NCBI GenBank assembly: GCA_900696575.1
Contig: CAADHD010000024.1
Span: 1-64,000 of the forward strand
DNA: 64,000 nucleotides
Direction of reading: 5' to 3'
Origin: an uncultured Bacteroidota bacterium
GTDB taxonomy: Bacteria; Bacteroidota; Bacteroidia; AKYH767-A; OLB10
In this document: piece by piece, positions 9,601 to 17,200 of the stretch
Numbering within the stretch: the first letter of the stretch is position 1
How the letters are laid out: each line of letters starts with the position of its first letter
Translations under genes and position numbers: made by a program
Notes under the pieces: model-generated
Database searches by the model: none
What the model was told of the DNA's origin: nothing
Seen by the model: the letters and a program-made list of their open reading frames with translations, nothing else

Positions 9601-11881
9601 TAGATCCTTCAAGAATAGTTGTAGTTCCGGAGTTATTGAATATAAAGCCGGCATCAAAAATCACATCACTGAAGTCAACCGTAAACGTGCCGGAATTATT
9701 CAGCACACATTCTGAAGATCCGTCTACTGTTTTAAAATGGATGCCTTCCACAAAAGTCATTATACCTTCGTGAGTAATCAGGTTTTCTGCGCCTTGAGCA
9801 TAGAAATCGCTTTCATTGCTCCATTCCCAAACAGCGCCTGAATAAATATGTAAATGCAATCCATCCTGAATAAATTTATCTCCACCACCCGAAATTCCTC
9901 CGGTACTTCCTGCAAACATGTTGAGAGTTCCGGGTCCTGCCAGCCGGCTTAAATTGGCCATGGTAATTTGACTTCCTGTATTAAAATCTACTTGACCATT
10001 AACTACTAGTTCTCCTCCTGAAATATACAATGAGCCATTACACGTTAAGTCAACTCCCAATCCATCCTCAACAAGAAAAACAGCGTTATTTATGTTAAGG
10101 TCTGCGCCTTGTTCTATAACTAACTGGTCAGCATCAGTTCCTAAAATTACTTCCACATTATCTCCGGTTCTAATGGTAATCAGTGAACTGTTTAAACTGT
10201 TTGGCGGATCAATGGCCGGAACCCAGGCATTGCCATCAAAAATTTCCCATGTAGAACTATTATTCCAGTAGCCGGATGCAGCAGAACGATATTCAAACGG
10301 ACCGGTAAGGTTGGGTTCGCCAACGCTATATTCCATATTATTCTGAACGAAGCTGAAGTTAGTGCCGGTTATGGAGAGTGCAGTAGGGTTGGCCACCGTA
10401 CCCAGAGGCTGCCAAATATCAAAAGCAGCCTGATATTCTCCCACTTTCATGTTAGCCACATTGGTTCCGAAATCAAGATAGCCGCTTGTCCAGTTTAAAG
10501 TAATATCATACGATGAAAAGTTTGCCGTACTAAAGTTAGCTTTCCAATAACGGTTAACGGATTTCAAATAATTTAAAGGTGAAGTAAGAATGGCATAATG
10601 GTCGCCACTTTCCGAAATCATAGTAACCGAAAGAGGGCCGGAAACGCCATTAATGTCAAGAGTTGCCGGTGCGTAATAAAATTTACCAATAGGAAAAAGA
10701 AGTGAATTGAAACCGATGGAACAATCTCTTTGCAAGGCTCCGTTTACATAGCTGTTATCATTACCACCGACTATGGTAGTGCCGGCATTTAAAATTAATG
10801 TATTGGGGCCTGTATTGATAATTCCATTATTAAGATGCAGAAAATAAAAAACCTGCTGATTAGCTGTTAATTCAATACCGGAGGAACTGTTTATTCTCAG
10901 CGTTTGCATCAACCCGTCTCCCGCAAGCATTTGCAGACTGCTGCCTGCAAAAGCAACCTCACTAGTGGATACGTATCCGTTATTGGTAAACTGACTACCG
11001 GTAAAGTTTAATGTGTTTCCGGTTAATTCGGCACCAGACGAAACGGAATAGGTTCCGTTTTGAATGGCTCCGAAATTCTGAATATTTAATGTTCCTGCTA
11101 ACAGACTGATCTGCCCTGAATTATTCACGGCTATCACACCGGGAATATTAGTAGTGGAAGCATCGGTTTTCAGTAAAATGCCTGAGCTCATATTGTTAAA
11201 GGAGGGAGCTGTCGGAGATCCGTTTAATCCAAAACTTGCATTGGTGCTAATGGTAAATGATCCGTAGTTATTAAACTGAACGCTGTTGGAAAACAATAGT
11301 CCAAAGGTGCCGGAACTCCAGTTCAGCGTTCCATAATTATTTATGGTCCTTGTATCGCCAATAATGCGGCTGCCTCCACCGCTACTCAGGATAATATTGG
11401 ATCCCGGCTGAAAATTAGTCGTTCCGCTACCTCGCATATTTCCATTGGTCCATGTAAATGTTCCACCGCTGGCTATATCAATTTGCCCGTCACCTTCAAT
11501 AAAGCTTCCTGAAAAGGTCATTGAACCTTCAACCAGCAAATCCACTCCGGGACCATTGGCAACCTGTAGAGTGCCGTTGCTGATTACAAGAGATCCACCG
11601 CTATTCACAATAACCTGGTCGGCAAGAACAATGGTATTCACTGTAACCGAATGCGGGTTTTGGATGGTAATGACTCCGTCAGTTGCATTAGGCACCACTG
11701 TAGCGGGTATCCAGATGGAACCATTAAAGGTTTGCCAGATAGAGGTTGTTGTCCAGTTGCCGGACGCTATGGTGCGGTAGTCGCCAACGCTTTGCGCAAA
11801 AAGCGTTTTTATACTTGCAAACAGAATCAGTAATGTCAATAATAGTTTGGCAGCCAATGGCTGCAAACAAGATGTTCTCAT
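671..11881 (-). CDS. Giant T9SS-exported multidomain protein with S8/S53-like protease, LRR, MBG, SprB and PKD-like repeats
   Basis: The start is the ATG at 11881 (3736 aa), which begins a clean signal peptide (1-30, ending LFAQ); the frame also runs upstream to a TTG at 11944. Order of parts, approximate residues: three tandem ~490-residue modules beginning YRxAxSGxW (from ~33, ~529, ~1020); a leucine-rich block with the LTSLDLSANTAL pattern (~1370-1630); a protease domain (~1895-2275) with DEGRAMMQIVYDVAP (Glu ~1948), VIVDDV, and GTSAAAPHAA (Ser ~2248); MBG-type domains (~2410-2845), one interrupted by the ALVN hexapeptide array (~2564-2683); SprB-like repeats (~2850-3180); about five PKD/Ig-like domains with TSYTW motifs (~3190-3640); and a type-A T9SS sorting domain (~3647-3736, SVYPIPANDRLNI). 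The order suggests a very long surface or secreted adhesin-protease. The substrate is unknown. A terminator follows. Confidence 0.93.
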   Translation of the reverse strand: MRTSCLQPLAAKLLLTLLILFASIKTLFAQSVGDYRTIASGNWTTTSIWQTFNGSIWIPATVVPNATDGVITIQNPHSVTVNTIVLADQVIVNSGGSLVISNGTLQVANGPGVDLLVEGSMTFSGSFIEGDGQIDIASGGTFTWTNGNMRGSGTTNFQPGSNIILSSGGGSRIIGDTRTINNYGTLNWSSGTFGLLFSNSVQFNNYGSFTISTNASFGLNGSPTAPSFNNMSSGILLKTDASTTNIPGVIAVNNSGQISLLAGTLNIQNFGAIQNGTYSVSSGAELTGNTLNFTGSQFTNNGYVSTSEVAFAGSSLQMLAGDGLMQTLRINSSSGIELTANQQVFYFLHLNNGIINTGPNTLILNAGTTIVGGNDNSYVNGALQRDCSIGFNSLLFPIGKFYYAPATLDINGVSGPLSVTMISESGDHYAILTSPLNYLKSVNRYWKANFSTANFSSYDITLNWTSGYLDFGTNVANMKVGEYQAAFDIWQPLGTVANPTALSITGTNFSFVQNNMEYSVGEPNLTGPFEYRSAASGYWNNSSTWEIFDGNAWVPAIDPPNSLNSSLITIRTGDNVEVILGTDADQLVIEQGADLNINNAVFLVEDGLGVDLTCNGSLYISGGELVVNGQVDFNTGSQITMANLSRLAGPGTLNMFAGSTGGISGGGDKFIQDGLHLHIYSGAVWEWSNESDFYAQGAENLITHEGIMTFVEGIHFKTVDGSSECVLNNSGTFTVDFSDVIFDAGFIFNNSGTTTILEGSNFELNDSPSYFSGSLSVDVNAQVNFQFPVSFTGDVNNNGLIKGDFSMTNNTYQQQISGMGSIEHLTVNNPFNVLLNEDHTITQTLDLSQGKLITNSNTVILAQDAVINSFSASSYVIGSLEQYFSVPGAKTYPVGDADYFAPIILDPSFTIGGPVEAGTLAGDFNDIANSGVDENKSINRSWFIKNNGLTFSECDITFNWDPADVDAGVNTSNLILAQLHNNFWSTPTVANTTATSLTTLDLQSFGEFVIGEPQVPCVPTNQYRTALSGDWDSETTWETYDGCNWVQAANPPSYLDSTITIRSGHEVNVLTGITIDEVVLENGGTLKVFSSGDITVNNGPGDDLILDGTIDWMSGNLTLNSNATIVGSSSIFYNGESLTNNGGIHNSSFIMGAGVPQTIFGDGSIATFIPFTFDAAGIFINGIQTISSQLSFNYGKIRTVGPASKVVMADGAILINGGNDNYIDGTLEIYYPMSLGITFPVGNYDNYLPVQFTALIATQGGINIRTDDGNASQISSSGIDETKSINRNWTVASAGATTSGFFTTLNFLSSDVDAGVNLSNCVAKMYNGSNWIDLTVDGFTTNSISLSYTGSDLGIIQIGEPFCTVNIPDLNFKNALLANASINTNSDGEIQCSEATAFTGFINVFSLSISDLTGIEAFTSLTTLNCGNNQLTSIDLSANTALTALVCSANQLTSLDLSANTALEYLSCDVNQLTSLDLSNNTSLIGLWCYDNQLTALDVSANTLLQYLDCGTNLFTALDVTDNPDLVELYCNNAQLSSLNLSQNAALSLLDCHSNQLTALNTSANAVLTNLNCSYNSITDLDLSLDVNLLEFDGSFNTTLTSLNIQNGNNTALTSFLVIGVPLLTCIQVDDVTYMINTWASNVDPQAVFNTNCSACYAAITFDVTHSESCELPGNGSVTITNPAGGNPSQNGYVYHLTGNSYNETNGSGVFENLVAGVYEAQVDDGNCLNSNNPVLVTITQLAPGDCIIPDFAPPASGNTNEPIGTMLTQVTNDSTIVTDTTNNPGNSFEYDNGYVLIDVFAVEGQRTTLEALLESPVYGMISIFPTGDDTLVITGYYPVNNIPLLNNLFPALMRFAEVNRRPLNNTANQGITFSKGDISMRSDIARNIFGLEGEGVKVGTISNSYNTKFGNQALIDVNNGDLPGSGNPYNTNPVEVLQDYPYGALSDEGRAMMQIVYDVAPKAKQAFATGFITAGHMAEQIKGLAAAGCDVIVDDVTYINEPFFKDGVIANAVDYVASQGVSYFSAAGNYGTASYESTFNPVPAPSGFTGMAHDFGGGDIYQSVFLKPGVYTIVLQWDDDVYSLGQLDGAANDYDIYLLNTAGSLLFGFNRNNIGEDPNEVLSFVVRGNTNANLMITRKSGTGNSRFKYIVFRGDITINEYQSGATTCVGQANAVGAISVGAVLYTNTPAFGVNNPTVASFSSRGGVLIDGVDRFKPDFCAPNGVNTTVNMGGVNIDGDLFPNFFGTSAAAPHAAAVGALLIEGKRKFFNEIMTPSAVRTTLTSTAMDMYTAGYDNLSGHGFIHADSALMSFARPRPLVDSLTLTNPLLTPGQQPVDITIYGSYFGSNAVVLFQYDTIPANVISSSQLTATIPAFVGNPPVTVYNYPITPSGLDGGVSDSLYLLSSPVMNVVVTANNATRKYGEMNPSFTPSITVNGIPLASSGFTLSDLGLTNILYTTPANENSNIGFYYIRPSCPDVTDLNNPLAQQLAESFNYSFVDGVLIIERMPVVIKPRDTTLTYGVRIDGFEYDYQYNTSNISPAHLSDFQDDLEDLYLEDIASEIALVDARVLVNGRALVNSDLANLSCIASARALVNARALVNARALVNGVYEPATAHFVDLAVASVFNYQDNPDTTVLVNARALVNGRALVNARALVNGRALVNGRALVNARALVNGRALVNGETVDDESNDQTVVIVDEDDINAPANDSLEFNSISMITGTTVGTHFIVPPAFMNENYDVTYQMGELEITPAQLTVTADDTIGGCQGEQPIYTATIHGYVYEDADSNVVDSGPSFTILNSLNQNAGSGNLIAGTYQIVPSDLIQIENPENYNVTYVNGTLTVYDVIGANVSEGSFNCASGLAQVSVSGTGGVPPYSGEGVFMVPAGPYSFIVSDARGCSYQVNGNISSISSLQASSSAGSILCNGGTTNVVVAATGGFEPYSGIGIQTVGAGSYSFIVTDANGCTSSTSIVISEPDLLVASGSTGSIACYGGTVTIEISATGGISPYAGTGFQTLSAGPYSFTVTDQNGCTAQATGSISQPASPLTVNAFGNIPCFGSLGTIEVMASGGTFPYSGTGVFNYLTAGTYNYTVTDGNGCQAGASVTLTEPLPININITTVNSTCANSNGSAEATASNGFAPYNYVWSSGQMTSNISSVTAGTYTVTVTDINGCTQTASASIGNSGIPPAAPGLIDGPNGACRNQTGVVFSISAVPEATSYTWTLPSGASGSSTTTSITVALDNSFSGGNITVKANNSCGSSIVSIKNLIRFTASPGFPGYISGLNTICGSQTAVYTINPVTNATSYIWKIYNLDGTFPVIVSGQGTNSITVNFASGFIAAFVSVKAVNCIGSSYERFKLVLGKLVIAPVFFGNNETAAVCAGSTKTYSILKFPNATSYTWSAPSGATIVSGTLSGNPITVDSSVSSVQVTFPSGFSSGSVSVFASNSCGNSPLASLSISSLTSAPGAISGPTVNLCNKSNQTYSISSVNGASSYTWTTPTGTSISGSATGTSIKVNFSSSFTGTGNITVKANNACGASAASIRSVSAAPSMPGNISGNTSVCKSNTSVTYSISTVTGATSYSWTITGGATFVGSTTGKTVKVKFTTATSSLAVLSVRANNSCSSSPWRTININVNLGCRTLDEPPANSFSNDFSVYPIPANDRLNIVFNSAGISTSGVLIQDATGRIVLERKIDVAEGENHFVLILDNLVSGVYFLIISNDLEVILTKRIIVQRTI
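3831..4190 (-). repeat. ALVN[G/A]R hexapeptide-coding repeat array (18-bp units)
   Basis: Fourteen copies of a hexapeptide close to A-L-V-N-[G/A]-R within the giant protein, in three blocks. Along the protein these are 3 units (~4143-4190), 3 units (~4051-4110) and 8 consecutive units (~3831-3975), with short linkers between them. Adjacent units use different synonymous codons for Leu, Val, Asn and Arg, so the amino-acid pattern is better kept than the DNA. Confidence 0.9.
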
Positions 11882-12104
11882 TTGTTTTTGTTTTTGGGGT
11901 TTATGAACTCGTGCAAATAACGACTTTAAAACAACACCAGTCAATGGGTGAAAATACCCCTAAGAGGGCTTGTTTTTTTGAAAAAAATAATGCTGGTGGT
12001 GAAATTAAATTGCTGATTACTGGTTTACAGGGAAGTGCATCTTCTTTAAACCGGCTATCATGAGCGATAATTCAGCAAATACTGTTAATGAGGAGCAGCC
12101 TCTA

Positions 12105-12578
12105 TCAACTTTTGTTAACCAAAATATAAATTACCAAAGCAAGGATAATCAGAATTAAACCGGCAATCACCGGGTTTTTTGAGTCTTTCTTTTGCGGTTG
12201 CAATTTTTGATTGAAAATCCTTGATATGCTGTTTTCAATTTTATTAAATGCCTGTTGATTCTTAACCACATAATCAAAAGCACCGGCTTTAATGAGGTTG
12301 GCAGAAACTTCGGGCTTCTCCTGAGCGGAAAGACATATAACATGAGCAGTAAACTTCTTCTTTAACTGCATCAGTATCTGCATACCGTTTAATGCACCGG
12401 GATTAAGAGTATCAAGCTGGTAATCGAGTATGATCACATCGGGAATAAAACCGTTTTGCTCAATAGCTTTCATGCCATCATTGAAAATGGAAAATTGGGC
12501 ATCGCTGAACTTTTGAGATAAATGATCTTTAGTCATTTCGGCCATGGGCACATTATCATCAATAATCATGATTTTCAT
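12105..12578 (-). CDS. Receiver-domain protein with C-terminal membrane segment
   Basis: A 157-residue response-regulator receiver domain. Acidic residues D7/D8 and the predicted phospho-acceptor D52 (VIILDYQLD) are present, with a conserved Ser near 85 (CLSAQ) and Lys near 106 (YVVKN). After the receiver fold there is a basic linker (QPQKKDSK), then a single hydrophobic segment at about 135-153, then the C-terminus. There is no DNA-binding or enzymatic output domain. A tail-anchored receiver is unusual; I infer that it acts at the inner membrane as a phosphate sink or by interacting with a partner. No histidine kinase is adjacent; the only one in the window is at 55-58.5 kb. Its promoter and terminator are not obvious. 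Confidence 0.85.
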   Translation of the reverse strand: MKIMIIDDNVPMAEMTKDHLSQKFSDAQFSIFNDGMKAIEQNGFIPDVIILDYQLDTLNPGALNGMQILMQLKKKFTAHVICLSAQEKPEVSANLIKAGAFDYVVKNQQAFNKIENSISRIFNQKLQPQKKDSKNPVIAGLILIILALVIYILVNKS

Positions 12579-12666
12579 AGGGCTGATTTCATTTGCAGGT
12601 TAACGCGGTAAATGTAAAACGAATGGTGTAATGAAGTAGCTGAAGTTTCCTACTGCCTTCCGGCCA

Positions 12667-14658
12667 TCAGGTACTGACCGTCATCGGCTTCTCTACCCAA
12701 TCACCATGCTCCCGAATCAGATCAATCAATGCTTCCACGGCTTCTTCTTCAGGTATATTTCTTTTCACTACTTCTTTTCCTTTATAAAGTGTAATGCGTC
12801 CGGGTCCGGTGCCTACATAGCCATAATCGGCATCAGCCATCTCGCCCGGTCCGTTAACTATGCATCCCATAATTCCGATTTTCACTCCTTTTAAATGATC
12901 CGTTCTGGAACGGATACGTGCGGTGGTTTCCTGCAAATCAAAAAGCGTTCGCCCGCACGATGGACAACTGATGTACTCGGTCTTTGAAATGCGTGTACGT
13001 GTTGCTTGCAGAATACCAAAGGAAATTCGGTTGATAACGGCCGGTGAAATTTTATCGGCCTGAATAAATATACCATCACCCAATCCGTCAATCAGCAATG
13101 CGCCTGCATCGGTGGCTGCATAAAGTTTTAATGCCTCCTCATTAATTTTTTCATACTTTCTATGAATGATAACCGGGCAATTGATTTCATTTAGTCTCAT
13201 TTCCAGAAAAAACCTCCTCTGCTCGGCCATGCCATGAGGATTATCTGTTGATAGTATTAGAACCGCTGTTGGATTTTCAGTGATTGAGGAAACAAAGATT
13301 TCATTTATTAAATCATTCATACTGCATTGAACAAAATTCAACTCAGGATGATGATCTTTTTCTATCCAATCTTTTATGGTCATTAACGGATACGTTTGCT
13401 GACGGTCTTTGACGGAACACCAAACTGAATAAGGATGAATAATACCAAGCGTTCCGGGTATATCAAAATCAACTTGTTTATCTCCTGCATAAATAAAATC
13501 GCAGGCCTGATCGCTGAGGTTCCATTTATCAAGAGGAACGGAATAATTGTATCCGCAGGCAAAAAGCGAAGACGGTGTAATTTTTTCTGAATGGCTAAGG
13601 TCCATGATTATCCTCGGTACATTTTTGCCCCCGGTGTTGATTACTCCGGCAGAAACTCTTCTGTCATATTCAAAGGCATTGTAGTACTTCTCAGGCGAAT
13701 ACATTTCGGGAATTTCCTGCTGTATGGCTTCACGGTTATCATAACGGCTGACAAGCATTCGGGCAACAGGTAATTCATACTCAGGCTCCTCTGTCAAAGA
13801 AACACGGATGGTATCACCCAATCCATCTTCCAGCAATGTGCCGATGCCGACAGCAGATTTAATTCTTCCGTCTTCGCCATCTCCGGCTTCAGTAACTCCC
13901 AGATGTAAAGGATAACAGACAGGAATTTCAGATTTGTTTTCAGGATTATCAACCGGCCCGAATTCTTCCAGCATTTGTTTTACAAGCAGCCTGTAAGCAT
14001 GAATCATCACCTGCGGATTGCTTGCTTTCATTGACAGCACAATGTTGTGATAATTTTCATCACGGCAAATCCTCAGAAATTCCATGGCGCTTTCAACCAT
14101 ACCGAGAGGAGTATCACCATAACGGCTCATGATGCGGTCGCTGAGTGAACCATGATTGCAACCGATGCGCATAGCAGTGCCGTATTCTTTGCAGATTTTA
14201 ATTAAAGGCAGAAACCGTTCGCGGATTCGCTCCAGTTCCTCACTATATCCTGCATCGGTGTATTCTATGTTTTCAAATTTTTTTTTGTCGGCATAATTAC
14301 CGGGGTTCACTCTCACTTTCTCAACAATGCGTGCAGAAAGTTCAGCAGCATTGGGGGTAAAATGAATATCGGCAACCAGCGGGGTATTATAGCCGCGCTT
14401 TTTCAATTCATACTTGATGTTTTCAAGATTTCGCGCTTCGTTAATGCTGGGTGCAGTAATACGGACAAGCTCACAGCCGGCTTCAATCATCCTGATGCTC
14501 TGCTCTACCGTAGCCGGGGTATTCATAGTATCAGTGGTGGTCATGCTTTGGATGCGAATGGGATACTTACCCCCCATCATCAGACTACCTATGCTAACCT
14601 CACGCGTGGGCAGCTTTTGATAACGGAATAAGTCAGCGCAATAAATTCCTTTCAGCAT
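12667..14658 (-). CDS. ispG: 4-hydroxy-3-methylbut-2-en-1-yl diphosphate synthase, long form
   Basis: IspG (GcpE) reduces methylerythritol cyclodiphosphate to HMBPP in the MEP isoprenoid pathway. It is a cytoplasmic 4Fe-4S enzyme. At 663 residues it is much longer than the ~370-residue E. coli protein. The N-terminal TIM barrel (RIQSMTTTDT, VADIHFTPNAA, RVNPGN) and the C-terminal cluster domain (SCPSCGRTLFDL and GIMGCIVNGPGE, providing the three Cys) flank an insert at about residues 270-530. This three-domain architecture is known from Bacteroidota, Chlamydia and plants. Its start lies 8 bases after the stop of the secreted sugar-dehydrogenase-like gene, so the two are probably cotranscribed, with ispG downstream. 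Confidence 0.97.
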   Translation of the reverse strand: MLKGIYCADLFRYQKLPTREVSIGSLMMGGKYPIRIQSMTTTDTMNTPATVEQSIRMIEAGCELVRITAPSINEARNLENIKYELKKRGYNTPLVADIHFTPNAAELSARIVEKVRVNPGNYADKKKFENIEYTDAGYSEELERIRERFLPLIKICKEYGTAMRIGCNHGSLSDRIMSRYGDTPLGMVESAMEFLRICRDENYHNIVLSMKASNPQVMIHAYRLLVKQMLEEFGPVDNPENKSEIPVCYPLHLGVTEAGDGEDGRIKSAVGIGTLLEDGLGDTIRVSLTEEPEYELPVARMLVSRYDNREAIQQEIPEMYSPEKYYNAFEYDRRVSAGVINTGGKNVPRIIMDLSHSEKITPSSLFACGYNYSVPLDKWNLSDQACDFIYAGDKQVDFDIPGTLGIIHPYSVWCSVKDRQQTYPLMTIKDWIEKDHHPELNFVQCSMNDLINEIFVSSITENPTAVLILSTDNPHGMAEQRRFFLEMRLNEINCPVIIHRKYEKINEEALKLYAATDAGALLIDGLGDGIFIQADKISPAVINRISFGILQATRTRISKTEYISCPSCGRTLFDLQETTARIRSRTDHLKGVKIGIMGCIVNGPGEMADADYGYVGTGPGRITLYKGKEVVKRNIPEEEAVEALIDLIREHGDWVEKPMTVST

Positions 14659-14666
14659 ACTTTGTA

Positions 14667-16529
14667 CTACTGTTCAATCAACAAACGGAAAACCGAGCTG
14701 TTTACTCTCAGAACATAAATCCCGGAGGCAAGCATCGGTAAATTTAACTGAATGCTTTTCTCATTCTCAGAATCCGCCCCTGCTAAGAATACATTTCTGC
14801 CATAAACATCTTCTATTGCCAGGTTCAGAATCCGGGTTTGGATATTTCGGGCTTCAATAGTAACCTGCTCTTTAGCCGGATTAGGATAAATATGAAATTC
14901 TGCACTGTTTAAAGCCTCCTCCATTCCGGAGCATGGTTCCACTAAAATTGATTGTACAGCCGTTGACTTACATCCCTGCGCATTAATATAGGTGTAAGTA
15001 ATGCAATGCGTACCCACCCCTGCTGTTGGCGGATTGAATGAATTTCCGGTAATGCCATGTCCGGTAAACACTCCTCCGGCAGGTACGCCATTCAGGTTAA
15101 TTGGCGGATAGTTAACACAGGAGTTGGATGGTAATCCGGTAAATCCTGTTGTTGTGGGAATACCGAAGCGAACGTACACATCTGATGATTGAGACTGACA
15201 GGTTGGTGAAGCCATTACTTTTAATGAATAATTGCCGGGCTGAGTAACTATCAATGTATCGCCATTGGCACCATTTATCAGGTTTCCGTTGAGGTACCAT
15301 TCATAACTTAACAATACTGCGCTTTTTACCGAACGAAGAACATAGGGAGCCACACCACAAAAGGTAATTGTATCGGTTAAGCTGAAAGAAGCAACCGGAT
15401 TGCAATCGGTTGATTCAATTTTTAAAATCTGTCCATTTCCATCAATAGAAGTATAAAGTTCACCATAAACATCAATACCAAAACAGGCATAAGTGCCGAT
15501 AGAAAACGCACCATGCGGAACAGTAGCAAGGGTATTTACATTGGTACTGAATATTACCCCTGAACAATAATCACCGAAAAAGTAACGCCCGAACATGTCG
15601 GCATGTCTGGCGCCTCTGTAAACATAACCTCCGGTTACACTGCATCCGCCAAGAGGACCTGTATGAGGATATTCATAAACGGGAGGTACATAAGCGGACT
15701 GAGGCTGGCAACCGGTAGTATTGTAAACCAGCGTTCCCTCATAACAGCGCCAGCCGTAATTTTCGCCTCCCAATGAATTAACCGGCTGTAAGTTTACTTC
15801 TTCACTGGCCCCCTGACCTACATCGCCAATCCAGTAATCACCGGTCATGCGGTCAAAAGTGCAACGCCACGGATTTCTTAAACCCCAAGCCCAGATTTCG
15901 GGAAGGTATGCAGGATTATTGTTGAAAGGATTGCATTCGGGTATAGCATAAGGAAATGCTCCGTCCACATCAATACGTAAAATTTTGCCAAGCCGGCTAA
16001 GTTTATTTTGAGCAAAATTCTGCGGATCGCCACCTGCTCCGCCATCGCCTGTGGAAATGTACAGATAACCATCAGGTCCGAAATTCATACTGCCACCGTT
16101 GTGATTGGTGTATGGTTGATTATATGTCATCAGTATCTGCGCACTGGTTGCCATTGCGCTGTCAGGGTTTGTTGCACTGGTTTGATAACGAGCCACCACA
16201 CTGTTGCCGGCAAGGTTGATGTAATTCAAATAGAAGTATCTGTTGCTTTTATAATTGGGATGAAAGGCAAGTCCAAGTAATCCTTGCTCATTTCCCGAAG
16301 ATTCAACAATAGAACTGATATTCAGAAAGGGCTGAGCATTTAAGACACCGGAGAGGTTTGAGATTTTAATGATGCCCGATTTTTCTACCAGAAACAACCG
16401 TTCATCACCTGCATTCTGAATATCCACCACACGGTTCATTCCTGAAATAAAAAGCGATGTAGTTAATGTTTGGGCATTCACAGCAGTGAATACAATGGAG
16501 ATTAAAATAAAACAAGAAAATTTTTTCAT
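14667..16529 (-). CDS. Secreted PQQ-dependent sugar dehydrogenase-like protein with T9SS sorting domain
   Basis: 620 residues. Signal peptide 1-19 (ending VNAQ), then a six-bladed propeller of the glucose/sorbosone dehydrogenase (GSDH) family at about 25-370, with family landmarks HNGGSMNFGPDGYLYISTGDGG (split as HNGG and GPDGYLY), WGLRNPWR and GGYVYRG. An Ig/PKD-like region follows (about 375-530), then a type-A T9SS sorting domain (about 537-620, EFHIYPNPAKEQVTIE). Family members oxidise sugars with PQQ, but many secreted homologues have no tested activity, so the enzymatic call is by family only. A TACTTTTG element sits 20 bases upstream of the start. The gene probably heads an operon with ispG. 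Confidence 0.9.
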   Translation of the reverse strand: MKKFSCFILISIVFTAVNAQTLTTSLFISGMNRVVDIQNAGDERLFLVEKSGIIKISNLSGVLNAQPFLNISSIVESSGNEQGLLGLAFHPNYKSNRYFYLNYINLAGNSVVARYQTSATNPDSAMATSAQILMTYNQPYTNHNGGSMNFGPDGYLYISTGDGGAGGDPQNFAQNKLSRLGKILRIDVDGAFPYAIPECNPFNNNPAYLPEIWAWGLRNPWRCTFDRMTGDYWIGDVGQGASEEVNLQPVNSLGGENYGWRCYEGTLVYNTTGCQPQSAYVPPVYEYPHTGPLGGCSVTGGYVYRGARHADMFGRYFFGDYCSGVIFSTNVNTLATVPHGAFSIGTYACFGIDVYGELYTSIDGNGQILKIESTDCNPVASFSLTDTITFCGVAPYVLRSVKSAVLLSYEWYLNGNLINGANGDTLIVTQPGNYSLKVMASPTCQSQSSDVYVRFGIPTTTGFTGLPSNSCVNYPPINLNGVPAGGVFTGHGITGNSFNPPTAGVGTHCITYTYINAQGCKSTAVQSILVEPCSGMEEALNSAEFHIYPNPAKEQVTIEARNIQTRILNLAIEDVYGRNVFLAGADSENEKSIQLNLPMLASGIYVLRVNSSVFRLLIEQ

Positions 16530-16548
16530 GCTTGATTTGGTTGAACGC

Positions 16549-16556
16549 CAAAAGTA
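16549..16556 (-). promoter_or_regulatory. -7 element upstream of the GSDH-ispG operon
   Basis: Exact TAnnTTTG (TACTTTTG) on the minus strand, 20 bases before the ATG at 16529. No TTG at the ideal -33 spacing. Confidence 0.55.
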
Positions 16557-16590
16557 ACCAATACAAAAAGTAATCAGATTTAATTTTATT

Positions 16591-16598
16591 CACTTTTG
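16591..16598 (+). promoter_or_regulatory. -7-like element just before the DNA glycosylase gene
   Basis: CACTTTTG, one mismatch to TAnnTTTG, ends 6 bases before the ATG at 16605. If it is used, the transcript has almost no leader. Confidence 0.45.
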
Positions 16599-16604
16599 CA
16601 AAAC

Positions 16605-17177
16605 ATGATTTTGACTGAATCTTTTTACGTAAATGAAAATGTGGTTGAAACAGCAAAAATGTTGCTGGGCAAAATGCTTTTCACAAAAATAAATGGAACG
16701 ATAACGGCAGGAATCATCTCCGAAACGGAAGCATATAACGGAGCTAAAGACCGTGCCAGCCATGCATATAATTACAGACGAACAGCACGAACGGAGGTAA
16801 TGTTTTCTGAAGGAGGAGTGGCCTATGTATATCTGTGCTATGGCATTCATTCGCTGTTTAATGTGGTAACCGGTGCAAAAGGAAATCCGCAGGCTGTTTT
16901 AATAAGAGGCATTTCGCCAGCCATCAACATAAAGAAGATTGAAAAACGTCTTGGAAGAAAAGTTAACGAAGCGCTTCATGGGCCGGGACTGGTGAGTAAA
17001 GCTCTGGGCATTCATTACCTGCACAGCGGCACTTCTCTTCTATCGCCTGAAAAAATTTGGATTGAAGATCATGGTATTTCCTTCAGCCGCAAACAAATTA
17101 AAATTACACCCCGAATCGGTGTTGATTATGCCGGTAAAGATGCTTTGCTGCCCTACCGCTTTGTCGCTGAAATTTAG
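16605..17177 (+). CDS. 3-methyladenine DNA glycosylase (AAG/MPG family)
   Basis: 190 residues, the usual length for bacterial members of the AAG/MPG family, which excise alkylated purines in base-excision repair. Landmarks: the AxxLLGK motif near the N-terminus, ETEAYNGAKDRASHAY (Glu of the ETEAY motif is the expected catalytic acid), MFSEGGVAYVYLCYGIHSLFNVV, AVLIRGISP and GPGLVSKALGI. The ATG at 16605 is preferred over an upstream TTG at 16596 because the family starts close to here and a promoter-like element overlaps the TTG. The next gene (cdaA) begins 23 bases downstream on the same strand, so cotranscription is likely. Confidence 0.95.
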   Translation: MILTESFYVNENVVETAKMLLGKMLFTKINGTITAGIISETEAYNGAKDRASHAYNYRRTARTEVMFSEGGVAYVYLCYGIHSLFNVVTGAKGNPQAVLIRGISPAINIKKIEKRLGRKVNEALHGPGLVSKALGIHYLHSGTSLLSPEKIWIEDHGISFSRKQIKITPRIGVDYAGKDALLPYRFVAEI

Positions 17178-17200
17178 TTTTCTTTGGTTCGGAAATTAAG

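Noticed and set aside
11882-11944. TTG start of the giant gene 63 bases upstream of the chosen ATG
   Set aside because: The added 21 residues precede a complete signal peptide and would bury it; the ATG at 11881 gives a normal N-terminus.
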